A DNA stretch of 7,340 bases. Origin: an uncultured Sphingobium sp. Lineage in GTDB: Bacteria; Pseudomonadota; Alphaproteobacteria; Sphingomonadales; Sphingomonadaceae. The notes beneath the pieces were generated by a model that was given only the letters and a program-made list of their open reading frames with translations, did not search any database and had not been told where the DNA came from. Position numbers and translations under genes: made by a program. Every line of letters starts with the position of its first letter. Positions within the stretch are counted from its first letter, which is position 1. Shown here one piece after another: positions 1 through 5,498 of the stretch. Location of the stretch: NCBI GenBank assembly GCA_913773715.1, contig CAJYHD010000218.1:1-7340 (forward strand), in the 5' to 3' direction.

Positions 1-999
1 CGTCCAATAGCTGGGCGGACGAAAGGTGATCACCCACGACAGGATCGCGCGACTGTGGACGTCGATGGCGAGAGTGATGAACGGCCGGCCGGCGACGATG
101 TCGCGCTCAGGATCGACGACGACGAACGCGTCCAGCGGAGTGTGGTCGATGATGACCTTCTCGAGAATGCGGGAAGCCGTCAGCGGCTTGCCGCCACCGC
201 GCATCTTCGACTCGACATAGTGCTCGCCGTCACGCTCGGTGGACGTGTCGGAACCTTCCAGCGCCTCGCAATCGCGGCGGAAAGCCGAATAGCTGAACCG
301 CGGATGCGGAATGATCGGCTTCGGATAGTCCGCGCTCTTCCCCTCGTTCACTTCGATCAGCTCGGTGACGGCCGCCGCCCAGGCCGTCTTGATCCGGCCC
401 TTGGTTCCGACGCAGAGCAGTGCATGCTTAATGCGGATCTCGCGGGCCACGTCACGGTCGAGCGAGCGGCGCGGCGTTCGGCCCGCCATGCGGACGAGGA
501 GACGATGGTCGCGGGCTCCCGGCTTGCCCTTGGCGCGCCAGTGCTTGATCGTCGCAGGCGGCGCGTGGGGGCCGAACTTATCGATCAATTCCTGCGTCCA
601 CAGCGTCTTGAGCGCCGTCTCCATCGCCTTGATGCCGTTCGGCACGCCGGCACCGTCGAGCACCTCGACCTGCTTGATGACCCAGCGGATGCCGGGATCG
701 AACTTCTCGAGGTCCGACATGTCCCACTCGGCGCGGGTCATCAGCGCCTCGGCGGCGATGAGACTGGCCGGGAACTTCACTTCGACGCGCCCGTCGATGA
801 CGAGGCGGTCGTAATCGATAGGCGAAGGCAGAACGGTGCCGCCGGCGCCGTCCGGGATCAGGAACGGCTGGCCGGTGTGGCAGTCGATGATCGTCAGGCG
901 GCCGGGGATGTGTTCGACCGGGATGCGATGCGGGCGGCCGTCGATCTCGATGATCGTGCCGACCGGGAAATTGTAGGGGGGCAGAGTCTGGTAGTTCAC
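1..999 (-). CDS. tnsB: TnsB/TniA-family DDE transposase, 3' part outside the window
   Basis: The frame is open from a GTG at 999 to the window edge (333 codons, no stop), so the C-terminal half is missing. Residues 1-60 form a beta-rich start, 120-245 are helical and basic (DNA-binding part), and the RNase H-like core begins at about 280. IDHTPLD at 284-290 carries the first catalytic Asp (D285). It is followed by AGRPFITLAIDVHSR at 303-317, the beta2-beta3 signature of TniA/TnsB/Tn552-type transposases. The second Asp and the Glu lie beyond the edge. GGAG at 1007-1010 sits 7 bases before the GTG and fixes the start. Family members bind transposon ends and perform 3'-end joining. It is the last visible gene of a leftward operon that also encodes a TnsA-like nuclease. 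The longer plus-strand frame over the same bases is antisense noise. Confidence 0.87.
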   Translation of the reverse strand, partial: MNYQTLPPYNFPVGTIIEIDGRPHRIPVEHIPGRLTIIDCHTGQPFLIPDGAGGTVLPSPIDYDRLVIDGRVEVKFPASLIAAEALMTRAEWDMSDLEKFDPGIRWVIKQVEVLDGAGVPNGIKAMETALKTLWTQELIDKFGPHAPPATIKHWRAKGKPGARDHRLLVRMAGRTPRRSLDRDVAREIRIKHALLCVGTKGRIKTAWAAAVTELIEVNEGKSADYPKPIIPHPRFSYSAFRRDCEALEGSDTSTERDGEHYVESKMRGGGKPLTASRILEKVIIDHTPLDAFVVVDPERDIVAGRPFITLAIDVHSRAILSWVITFRPPSYWT

Positions 1000-1031
1000 A
1001 CGTCTTCTCCGGGTATGTGGAAGGCGTGCGC

Positions 1032-1145
1032 CGGCGTTCCGCCGACCGCAGGCACGCGATCCGGTTGACCGGGCCTGCGAACCCGGACGGGGACGCCGGG
1101 GTGGCGACCCGATTTCTCAGGTTCGTGGCCGCCCTTCGGGCGGCC
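1032..1145 (-). promoter_or_regulatory. Hairpin-rich leader between the 90-aa gene and tnsB
   Basis: The 153-bp gap before tnsB contains three perfect inverted repeats. These are 1127-1145 (8-bp stem GGCCGCCC/GGGCGGCC, 3-base loop), 1069-1086 (CCGGG/CCCGG, 8-base loop) and 1032-1044 (CGGCG/CGCCG, 3-base loop). All lie upstream of the tnsB ribosome binding site at 1007-1010. No T-run follows any of them on the minus strand, so they do not look like classical terminators. An attenuator, an mRNA-processing or stability element, or simply GC-rich spacer are all possible. No credible reading frame fills the gap. Confidence 0.4.
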
Positions 1146-1152
1146 GGGTCGA

Positions 1153-1425
1153 CTAGCTCATGTACGAGCCGAGAAACTGCTTGGTGCGATCATCGATCAC
1201 GACCGTGACGGTCGGGCGCGAGAACTTGCCGTCCTCCCCGAGGACGATGAGGTCCAGCAGAGCGGTGTCGAGGCCGGCGCGACGGGCGGCGCGGCGTGTT
1301 CGGCGGTCCGTGCTGCTGATGGGTTCGCGAAGCACTGAGGCGAGCGCCGCGCGGTTGCCGCGGGCGATCGCACCCTGTCCGGCGTTGCGGTTCTTGACGT
1401 TGCGGGAGTTGCGGAGGTTCTTCAT
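1153..1425 (-). CDS. 90-aa protein ending in a TnsB-like half-core (mini or truncated transposase)
   Basis: ATG at 1425 is preceded by AAGGA about 8 bases upstream. Residues 1-50 are very basic (many R, K and N). Residues 52-90 resemble the start of the TnsB core in this window: LDTALLD (52-58) lines up with IDHTPLD, and RPTVTVVIDDRTKQFLGSY (70-88) with RPFITLAIDVHSRAILSW, including the position of the first catalytic Asp (D53 to D285). The protein stops right after the third predicted strand, so it cannot be a complete nuclease. None of the three frames downstream of its TAG continues the domain. It lies in the tnsA-tnsB operon, 59 bp after the 69-aa gene. It may be a decayed transposase fragment or a small regulatory protein; the clean RBS favours an expressed gene. 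The fold assignment is by eye. Confidence 0.62.
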   Translation of the reverse strand: MKNLRNSRNVKNRNAGQGAIARGNRAALASVLREPISSTDRRTRRAARRAGLDTALLDLIVLGEDGKFSRPTVTVVIDDRTKQFLGSYMS

Positions 1426-1484
1426 GGGGTAGTTCCTTTGAAGCGGGGTGCGGGGGCCGGGACCGGGGTTGATGGCGAGGTGGT

Positions 1485-1694
1485 TCAGGCCTTGCGCAAG
1501 GCGGTGCAGTTGATCGGACCGATCAGGTCCCGGCCATTGTCCGCGACGATCGCCGCAGGATGGCCGAAGGACGACCAGTCGAAAGTCAGCGTCGCTTCAC
1601 GACGTGGGAACTGGGGCTGGTTGCGACCTGCGAAGGCGCCGGGGGATGCCTTGCGTTTCGCCATCGAACGGGGCATGCGGCGATGCTGCTTCAT
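1485..1694 (-). CDS. Small basic hypothetical protein (69 aa)
   Basis: ATG at 1694 has GGAG about 8 bases upstream, overlapping the stop region of the TnsA-like gene that ends 14 bases earlier, so translation is probably coupled. The first 33 residues are basic (MKQHRRMPRSMAKRK...). The remainder (ATLTFDW, HPAAIVADNGRDLIGPIN) looks like two or three beta-strands separated by a short turn. No family is recognised. The layout, basic N-terminus then a short beta region, matches the 90-aa protein just downstream, but residue identity between the two is too low to claim homology. It may be a DNA-binding accessory protein of the transposition operon. Confidence 0.5.
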   Translation of the reverse strand: MKQHRRMPRSMAKRKASPGAFAGRNQPQFPRREATLTFDWSSFGHPAAIVADNGRDLIGPINCTALRKA

Positions 1695-1708
1695 GTCTTA
1701 GGCTCCGA

Positions 1709-2569
1709 TCAGTGGATGCGCACGGGGGTGCGGTTGCCGAGCATGTCTGTCAGGTCGATTTCGACGCGGCGACGGACGACCAGGCCCTGGAGGATTGCCG
1801 CGCCGCGGGCGGGGCAGTCGCGGTCGATGGCGTTGGCGAGTTCGCCGTAGGTGGACTCCGGACCGTTGCCGATCGCGAAGGCCTCGAAGCGTCGCATGTG
1901 CTCGGGCGGGATGGTGACGAAACGACGCGAAGCGAACAGTTCGAGGTTATCGCGGTGGAAGCGGTTGAGGATGATCTCGTCGGCCATCACGATGCGATGG
2001 CGGATTCCGATGCGGCGCAGAACCTCATGCGCGCCCGCCATCTTCAAGCGATATTCGGGCTTCTCGAGCTGACGTTCGTTGCTCTTGATCTCCCAGATTT
2101 CATCGGGGCCGTTGAAACGGCTGATCCAGAGGTCGGCATACCAATCGAACCAGTGATCCCCAAGCTGGAAGCTGAGGAGGCAGGGTTCGGTCTGGGCCCA
2201 CTCCACCGTGAAGTCGCACTCGGCGGCGAGCAGCGCGAAGCGCTGCGTGCTGCCCTCCCAGTGCTGCAGGCGCCGACGCTTGAAGCTCGGCCACCAGCCG
2301 TTCTCGTGGGTGCGGTTGCCGCTGAAGGTGCGCAGCGAGCCGCCGTCTTTCTCCTTGATCATCTCGGCCATGGCGGACAACCGCTCGTCGCCGTGCGGCA
2401 TCTGCGCGACCGGCATGAGCCGGGTGCGATCGGCCACGAAGGCGGGATCGTGGAGGCGGGCGTTCAATTCGATCCCGGCGAGCACCTGCTGCGACAGAGG
2501 GATGCGGATCTGACTCGGCGTCAACTTGTGTGTGCCGGCGGGAAGGGCTTCCTTCTTCTTGATTTTCAC
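1709..2569 (-). CDS. tnsA: TnsA-like transposon endonuclease subunit
   Basis: This 286-aa protein carries the PD-(D/E)xK nuclease pattern of TnsA. HWEGSTQRFALLAAE (103-117) gives the conserved Glu E105, TEPCLLSF (127-134) precedes the core strand, WYADLWI (143-149) gives D146, and EIWEIKSN (157-164) gives E160 and K162. The C-terminal 80 residues (TYGELANAI, RRRVEIDL) look like a winged helix, which in TnsA contacts TnsC. In heteromeric Tn7-type transposases TnsA cuts the 5' ends while TnsB cuts the 3' ends, giving cut-and-paste movement. The length is close to Tn7 TnsA (273 aa), with about 40 extra residues before the first catalytic Glu. The GTG at 2569 has GGAGG at 2576-2580, 6 bases upstream, and shares the bases GTGA with the stop of the preceding gene. 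The TnsB partner lies in the same operon. Confidence 0.8.
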   Translation of the reverse strand: MKIKKKEALPAGTHKLTPSQIRIPLSQQVLAGIELNARLHDPAFVADRTRLMPVAQMPHGDERLSAMAEMIKEKDGGSLRTFSGNRTHENGWWPSFKRRRLQHWEGSTQRFALLAAECDFTVEWAQTEPCLLSFQLGDHWFDWYADLWISRFNGPDEIWEIKSNERQLEKPEYRLKMAGAHEVLRRIGIRHRIVMADEIILNRFHRDNLELFASRRFVTIPPEHMRRFEAFAIGNGPESTYGELANAIDRDCPARGAAILQGLVVRRRVEIDLTDMLGNRTPVRIH

Positions 2570-3054
2570 GCGTCACCTCCGAAGGCGATGCCGAGCGAGG
2601 CGAGGGTTCGGCCGCCGCGTCCCCAACCGCGATGCAGATTGAACTGCTTCGCGCTCGGGCCGAACGGGAAGTCGATGCGCTCCTGGACGATCATCTGCTC
2701 GATGTCGCGAACCTGGATCGCGCGGCGTGCCGAGCGATCGTCGCACCGCATCCTTTCTTTGCCCCGGATGATCAGCACGTCGCGCTGTGCGCCGCCGTTC
2801 GAGGGGAGCACGAGTTCGACATAGTAGAGGTCGCCGTCTGCCTCGAAGACTTCGCCGTCGATGATCTTGTGCGCGGCGGGGCTGACCGGTGTGGTTGCCG
2901 GCCAGTTTTCGATGCAGCCCGGGGCGTCGATGTCGCGTTCGAACTGCGTGGCCGGTCCGTTGGGCAGCGGACTGCGGATGGCGGCGCGACGACGCAGATG
3001 GGCGTCGCGGCGGTGGATGCGCTTGGCAGTCGCTGTGTTGAGAGCCGCCTTCAC
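2566..3054 (-). CDS. Hypothetical protein (162 aa) upstream of tnsA
   Basis: GTG at 3054 has GGAG 7 bases upstream. Both ends use the GTGA overlap: its start overlaps the stop of the 57-aa gene, and its stop overlaps the start of the TnsA-like gene. Three proteins are therefore translated as a coupled set. Residues 1-27 are strongly basic (KRIHRRDAHLRRR). Residues 64-100 look like a beta-hairpin (KIIDGEVFEADGDLYYVELVLP then DVLIIRG), followed by a helix (RRAIQVRDIEQMIVQERI). No membrane segment or catalytic motif is visible, and no family is recognised. Its tight coupling to tnsA suggests a stoichiometric partner or DNA-binding accessory of the transposition machinery; this is inference. The open plus-strand frames covering it are shadows. 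Confidence 0.68.
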   Translation of the reverse strand: MKAALNTATAKRIHRRDAHLRRRAAIRSPLPNGPATQFERDIDAPGCIENWPATTPVSPAAHKIIDGEVFEADGDLYYVELVLPSNGGAQRDVLIIRGKERMRCDDRSARRAIQVRDIEQMIVQERIDFPFGPSAKQFNLHRGWGRGGRTLASLGIAFGGDA

Positions 3055-3224
3055 TTGGCTGCTCCGTGACGGTGGACGCGCTGCTGACGAATGCAGCGGC
3101 TGTTGCTGCGACGCCAGCTCAGCATGCGCTCCATGCGGCAGAAGTCGCGGTTGAGAAGGATGTACAGCGGGTCGTGTTCGAGAAGGCTGTGGGCGTTGGA
3201 CTTGGGATCGTTGGGGGCAGGCAT
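3051..3224 (-). CDS. Small basic protein (57 aa), first gene of the tnsA-tnsB operon
   Basis: I choose ATG 3224 because AAGGA lies 7 bases upstream. In-frame ATGs at 3254 and 3284 lack a Shine-Dalgarno sequence and fall around or upstream of the predicted -10 box. The 57-aa product begins with an acidic/polar stretch (MPAPNDPKSN), then has a probable helix (LLEHDPLYILLNRDFCRMERMLSWRR) and a basic tail rich in R, H and Q. Its stop overlaps the GTG of the next gene. No family is recognised. A small promoter-proximal basic protein in a transposon operon could be an autoregulator or a DNA-binding cofactor, but nothing here proves it. If the longer start were used the protein would have 77 residues. 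Confidence 0.5.
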   Translation of the reverse strand: MPAPNDPKSNAHSLLEHDPLYILLNRDFCRMERMLSWRRSNSRCIRQQRVHRHGAAK

Positions 3225-3255
3225 CGGATCGTCCTTGGCTGGTGCGGTGCCATCC

Positions 3256-3284
3256 ATAATCGTGGGTGCCCTAGTGCATTTCAA
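3256..3284 (-). promoter_or_regulatory. Predicted sigma70-type promoter of the leftward transposition operon
   Basis: On the minus strand, TTGAAA (3279-3284) is followed after exactly 17 bases by GATTAT (3256-3261). These resemble -35 (TTGACA) and -10 (TATAAT). A start near 3249 would leave a leader of about 25 bases before the ATG at 3224. The boxes lie in the only clearly AT-rich part of the divergent intergenic region. Confidence 0.42.
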
Positions 3285-3307
3285 GACATAAAAGATGCAA
3301 TTTCATC

Positions 3308-3313
3308 CATAAT
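3308..3313 (+). promoter_or_regulatory. Possible -10 box for the rightward genes
   Basis: CATAAT at 3308-3313 matches TATAAT in five of six bases and would start transcription near 3320, about 42 bases before the ATG at 3362. No good -35 is visible; the nearest is AAGACA at 3283-3288 with a 19-base spacer. The promoter would be weak or activator-dependent. There is also no clear Shine-Dalgarno sequence before 3362; a near-palindrome TGGTAACCA lies at 3338-3346. Confidence 0.25.
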
Positions 3314-3361
3314 TTTGTCGCGCGGTTCGTGTTTCCGTGGTAACCATCTTCCGCAACGACC

Positions 3362-4450
3362 ATGGCACGAATTAAAATGACGAAATCTGAGTTAGTTGGG
3401 TCGGTTATTCCCGATTATGGCATGATGCCGGCTGCGTTGCCGGAAGAAGATCGTGACCGCTGGGCGGCGATGACGGCGGCGCAACGCAGGCGTGCTTCGG
3501 ACCGGCTGGAAGCGATCGAGGGTTGGAACGGGGGCACGATCCCGATCGAAACGGCGTTGGCGTCGACGGGACTGAGCCGCAGCAGGTTCTACCGCATGGC
3601 GGCCGAGTGGCGCTCGACGCCGTCGCTTGCGACGCTCGGTACGTTTGCGGGCACGGGCGGCACGAAGTCTAAGTTCGACGGACCGGTCATCAACGCCCTG
3701 CAGGCGGCGGTCGCCAAGGTCGTTGCCGACAATCCTGGAGAAACCGTCACTCGGTTGGTTGAACTTATGCTGGCCGAGGTCAAGGTCGAAGGTAAGCTGC
3801 CCGGAATCTCCAAGCGACGTGCGATCGTCGAGGATGAGCTTAGAAGAGTGGCATCGACCGGTGAGGCGGGAAACATTGTCATGCTCGACTGCACGGCAGT
3901 GAACCTGCCGCGCGAGGACGGGCGCCCGTTCGCGCTGTTCGCACTGCTGGACAAGGGCACGCGTGTGATCCTGGGTGCAGCGATCGCCGAGGACGCGGCA
4001 GGTGCTGATGGTTATCGGCGCGTAGCCATCGACGCGCTCGCCCGGCTCGAGACGCTCGAGTTGAGCCTGCCCTGGGCGGTGCGCACGAAGGAAATCGATA
4101 TCGCGCTCGGCACCGACGTCGAGGGATCGGCGCGGGTCGTCGATCAACTGAAGGCCCGTGTGCACACGAACGTGCAGCCAAGCAGCGCGTCACGACGTTT
4201 CGGCAAGTATTTCCGAACGGTGGTCGGCCTGCGCATCGGCCGAGTCGAGATCACCCCGCTGCGGACCGAGGATGGGCTTGCGACGCCCGACAACGGCGAC
4301 ATGACGCCCTGGACCCTTGAGGAGGCCGGGGAGACGTTGCGCCTCGCGGTGGAGCAGTACAACGAACCGCTTCTCCAGGAGCTGAGTGGAAGGGCGGGGG
4401 GCAGGGTGCCGGACGACCTGGCGGCAGCGCTCAAAATTCTCGCGGCATAG
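3362..4450 (+). CDS. Degenerate Mu/TnsB-type integrase-fold protein with N-terminal HTH (362 aa)
   Basis: Residues 61-84 form a helix-turn-helix (PIETALASTGLSRSRFYRMA), and 104-161 form a second helical segment, as in Mu/TnsB-type transposase N-termini. From 171 there is an RNase H-like start: NIVMLDCTAVNL with D176 at the first catalytic position, then GRPFALFALLDKGTRVILG (187-205). D252 in GTDVEG could be the second Asp. In the place where an active integrase has ...ER.FG., this protein has SASRRFGKYF (275-284), so the catalytic Glu appears to be Arg. The protein (362 aa) is shorter than TnsB-type enzymes (roughly 500-700). The first possible ATG is used, because an in-frame stop lies at 3341. 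No good Shine-Dalgarno sequence is visible. It is divergent from the tnsA operon and paralogous to the minus-strand gene at 5499-6446. It is probably a DNA-binding or architectural transposase relative. The fold call is by eye. Confidence 0.72.
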   Translation: MARIKMTKSELVGSVIPDYGMMPAALPEEDRDRWAAMTAAQRRRASDRLEAIEGWNGGTIPIETALASTGLSRSRFYRMAAEWRSTPSLATLGTFAGTGGTKSKFDGPVINALQAAVAKVVADNPGETVTRLVELMLAEVKVEGKLPGISKRRAIVEDELRRVASTGEAGNIVMLDCTAVNLPREDGRPFALFALLDKGTRVILGAAIAEDAAGADGYRRVAIDALARLETLELSLPWAVRTKEIDIALGTDVEGSARVVDQLKARVHTNVQPSSASRRFGKYFRTVVGLRIGRVEITPLRTEDGLATPDNGDMTPWTLEEAGETLRLAVEQYNEPLLQELSGRAGGRVPDDLAAALKILAA

Positions 4451-4453
4451 ATT

Positions 4454-5470
4454 ATGACGGTCCCGTTGGACGTGATGCGCGCGCGGTTTCGCCATTTTGA
4501 ATCGCGTCGGATGGAGTTGGAGCAGCGGGCGGCTTCGCGAGAGGGGATGCTGTCCCGAAGCGAATGGTGGCGCCATGAATACGCAACTAATCCCTATCTG
4601 CTGGGATGCCCTGACGATCGGCTCGCGGTGCGCTTCCACGACGTCTTCATCAACAACACCGAACTGAACCGCGAGGGTAAGATCGGATTGATCCCCGTGC
4701 TGGGTGAACACGGCTTCATGCGAAAGTTTACCCATCTGACGGAGGAATATTCGCTGCGTGGCGGGCTTCCCGATCTAGAGACGGCCAGGAAGCCGGTCGT
4801 GGACTATTTCGCCAATGGCGGGCCCATCGCCGAACGCATCTTTGCCGGTTATGTCGAGCCACCGCGTCCTTTCCTGGTGAAATACGGATCGGCCGAATTC
4901 CTGGAGCCCATGTTGCGGGAGGGATCCCTGCGCGTCTGCCCGGCAGGATTTTACAGCGATGCCGGTCACAACGCGGCCATTCGCGACGACGAGATCAGCC
5001 GCACCTTCTGCATTCCGACATGGCGCGCGCGTTTGGACGGCAAGACGTTCAGCGACGTCCGTGGGCACCGGATGCAATTCAACGACGATGACATCGTGCT
5101 GCCGCTTGAATTTCCAGATTACTACTTCACCAGTCTGTGCGACCACATCTACTATCGGATGCCGACCGATTTCGGCGCCGACGCCGCGCTGGTGATCCGC
5201 GAGCCGGTGAGGTTCACCCAGCGGGTGATCTCCGCCTTCCTTGCGCGCTATCCCGACTGGGAGCCGATGGCGGGGCCGGTCACCTATTACGACCCCTATC
5301 TCGACTACACTAAATTCAAGGTGCCCGAGATGGCGAAGCACTTCGGCTATGCGTATCAGCGCGAGGTCCGCATCGCCTTCCGGCCGAAGCGTCGCGTCAC
5401 GCATAAGCTCGAACCGATCTTCCTGAACATCGGCCCGATGGACGACTATGCGGAACTGCTGAAGGCGTGA
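4454..5470 (+). CDS. DUF2971-like hypothetical protein (338 aa), element cargo
   Basis: The ATG at 4454 comes three bases after the TAG of the 362-aa gene and is in the same frame. There is no clear Shine-Dalgarno sequence, so translation probably depends on the upstream gene by re-initiation or possibly stop readthrough. The N-terminal 110 residues (basic helix, then GLIPVLGEHGFMRKFTHL) are unfamiliar. From 141 the protein shows patterns reminiscent of DUF2971-like proteins: FLVKYGSAEFLEPMLREGSL (140-159), FYSDAGHNAAIRDDE (166-180), YYFTSLCDHIYYRMPTDFGA (223-242) and YQREVRIAFRP (301-311). DUF2971-type proteins are uncharacterised and often found in mobile or defence contexts. No membrane segment or nucleotide-binding loop is seen. 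The function is unknown; a cargo or host-interaction gene is possible. The DUF assignment is tentative. Confidence 0.78.
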   Translation: MTVPLDVMRARFRHFESRRMELEQRAASREGMLSRSEWWRHEYATNPYLLGCPDDRLAVRFHDVFINNTELNREGKIGLIPVLGEHGFMRKFTHLTEEYSLRGGLPDLETARKPVVDYFANGGPIAERIFAGYVEPPRPFLVKYGSAEFLEPMLREGSLRVCPAGFYSDAGHNAAIRDDEISRTFCIPTWRARLDGKTFSDVRGHRMQFNDDDIVLPLEFPDYYFTSLCDHIYYRMPTDFGADAALVIREPVRFTQRVISAFLARYPDWEPMAGPVTYYDPYLDYTKFKVPEMAKHFGYAYQREVRIAFRPKRRVTHKLEPIFLNIGPMDDYAELLKA

Positions 5471-5498
5471 CGCCCTGCCGCTTGGCGGATGGCCGGGA

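Larger units (their letters stand above)
3251..3313. repeat. 10-bp direct repeat CATCCATAAT, candidate operator pair
   Basis: CATCCATAAT occurs at 3251-3260 and again at 3304-3313, 53 bp apart, which is about five helical turns. The first copy covers the predicted -10 of the leftward operon and the second lies upstream of its -35. Each copy ends in CATAAT, which on the plus strand also resembles a -10 box. One DNA-binding protein could therefore control both divergent operons. An inverted pair TGCAT/ATGCA (3276-3280 / 3295-3299) lies between the copies. Confidence 0.4.

Noticed and set aside
55..1068. 337-codon open frame on the plus strand
   Set aside because: It lies opposite tnsB. The minus-strand frame has the DDE motifs and an RBS, and the plus frame reads as Arg/Asp/Ala-rich noise.
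1069..1086. T-arm-like hairpin suggesting a tRNA
   Set aside because: The loop has 8 bases, not 7, and no acceptor, D or anticodon arms can be built around it.
1604..2824. 406-codon open frame on the plus strand
   Set aside because: It covers both the TnsA-like gene and part of the 162-aa gene on the opposite strand. No RBS or motif was found; it is an antisense shadow of GC-rich DNA.
3392..4165. 257-codon minus-strand frame opposite the 362-aa gene
   Set aside because: Its composition is dominated by Arg, with no motif. The plus-strand gene has a recognisable fold and a paralogue.
5471..5498. Possible bidirectional terminator between the convergent genes
   Set aside because: Only a 4-bp CCGC/GCGG stem is visible and there is no T-run in either direction.
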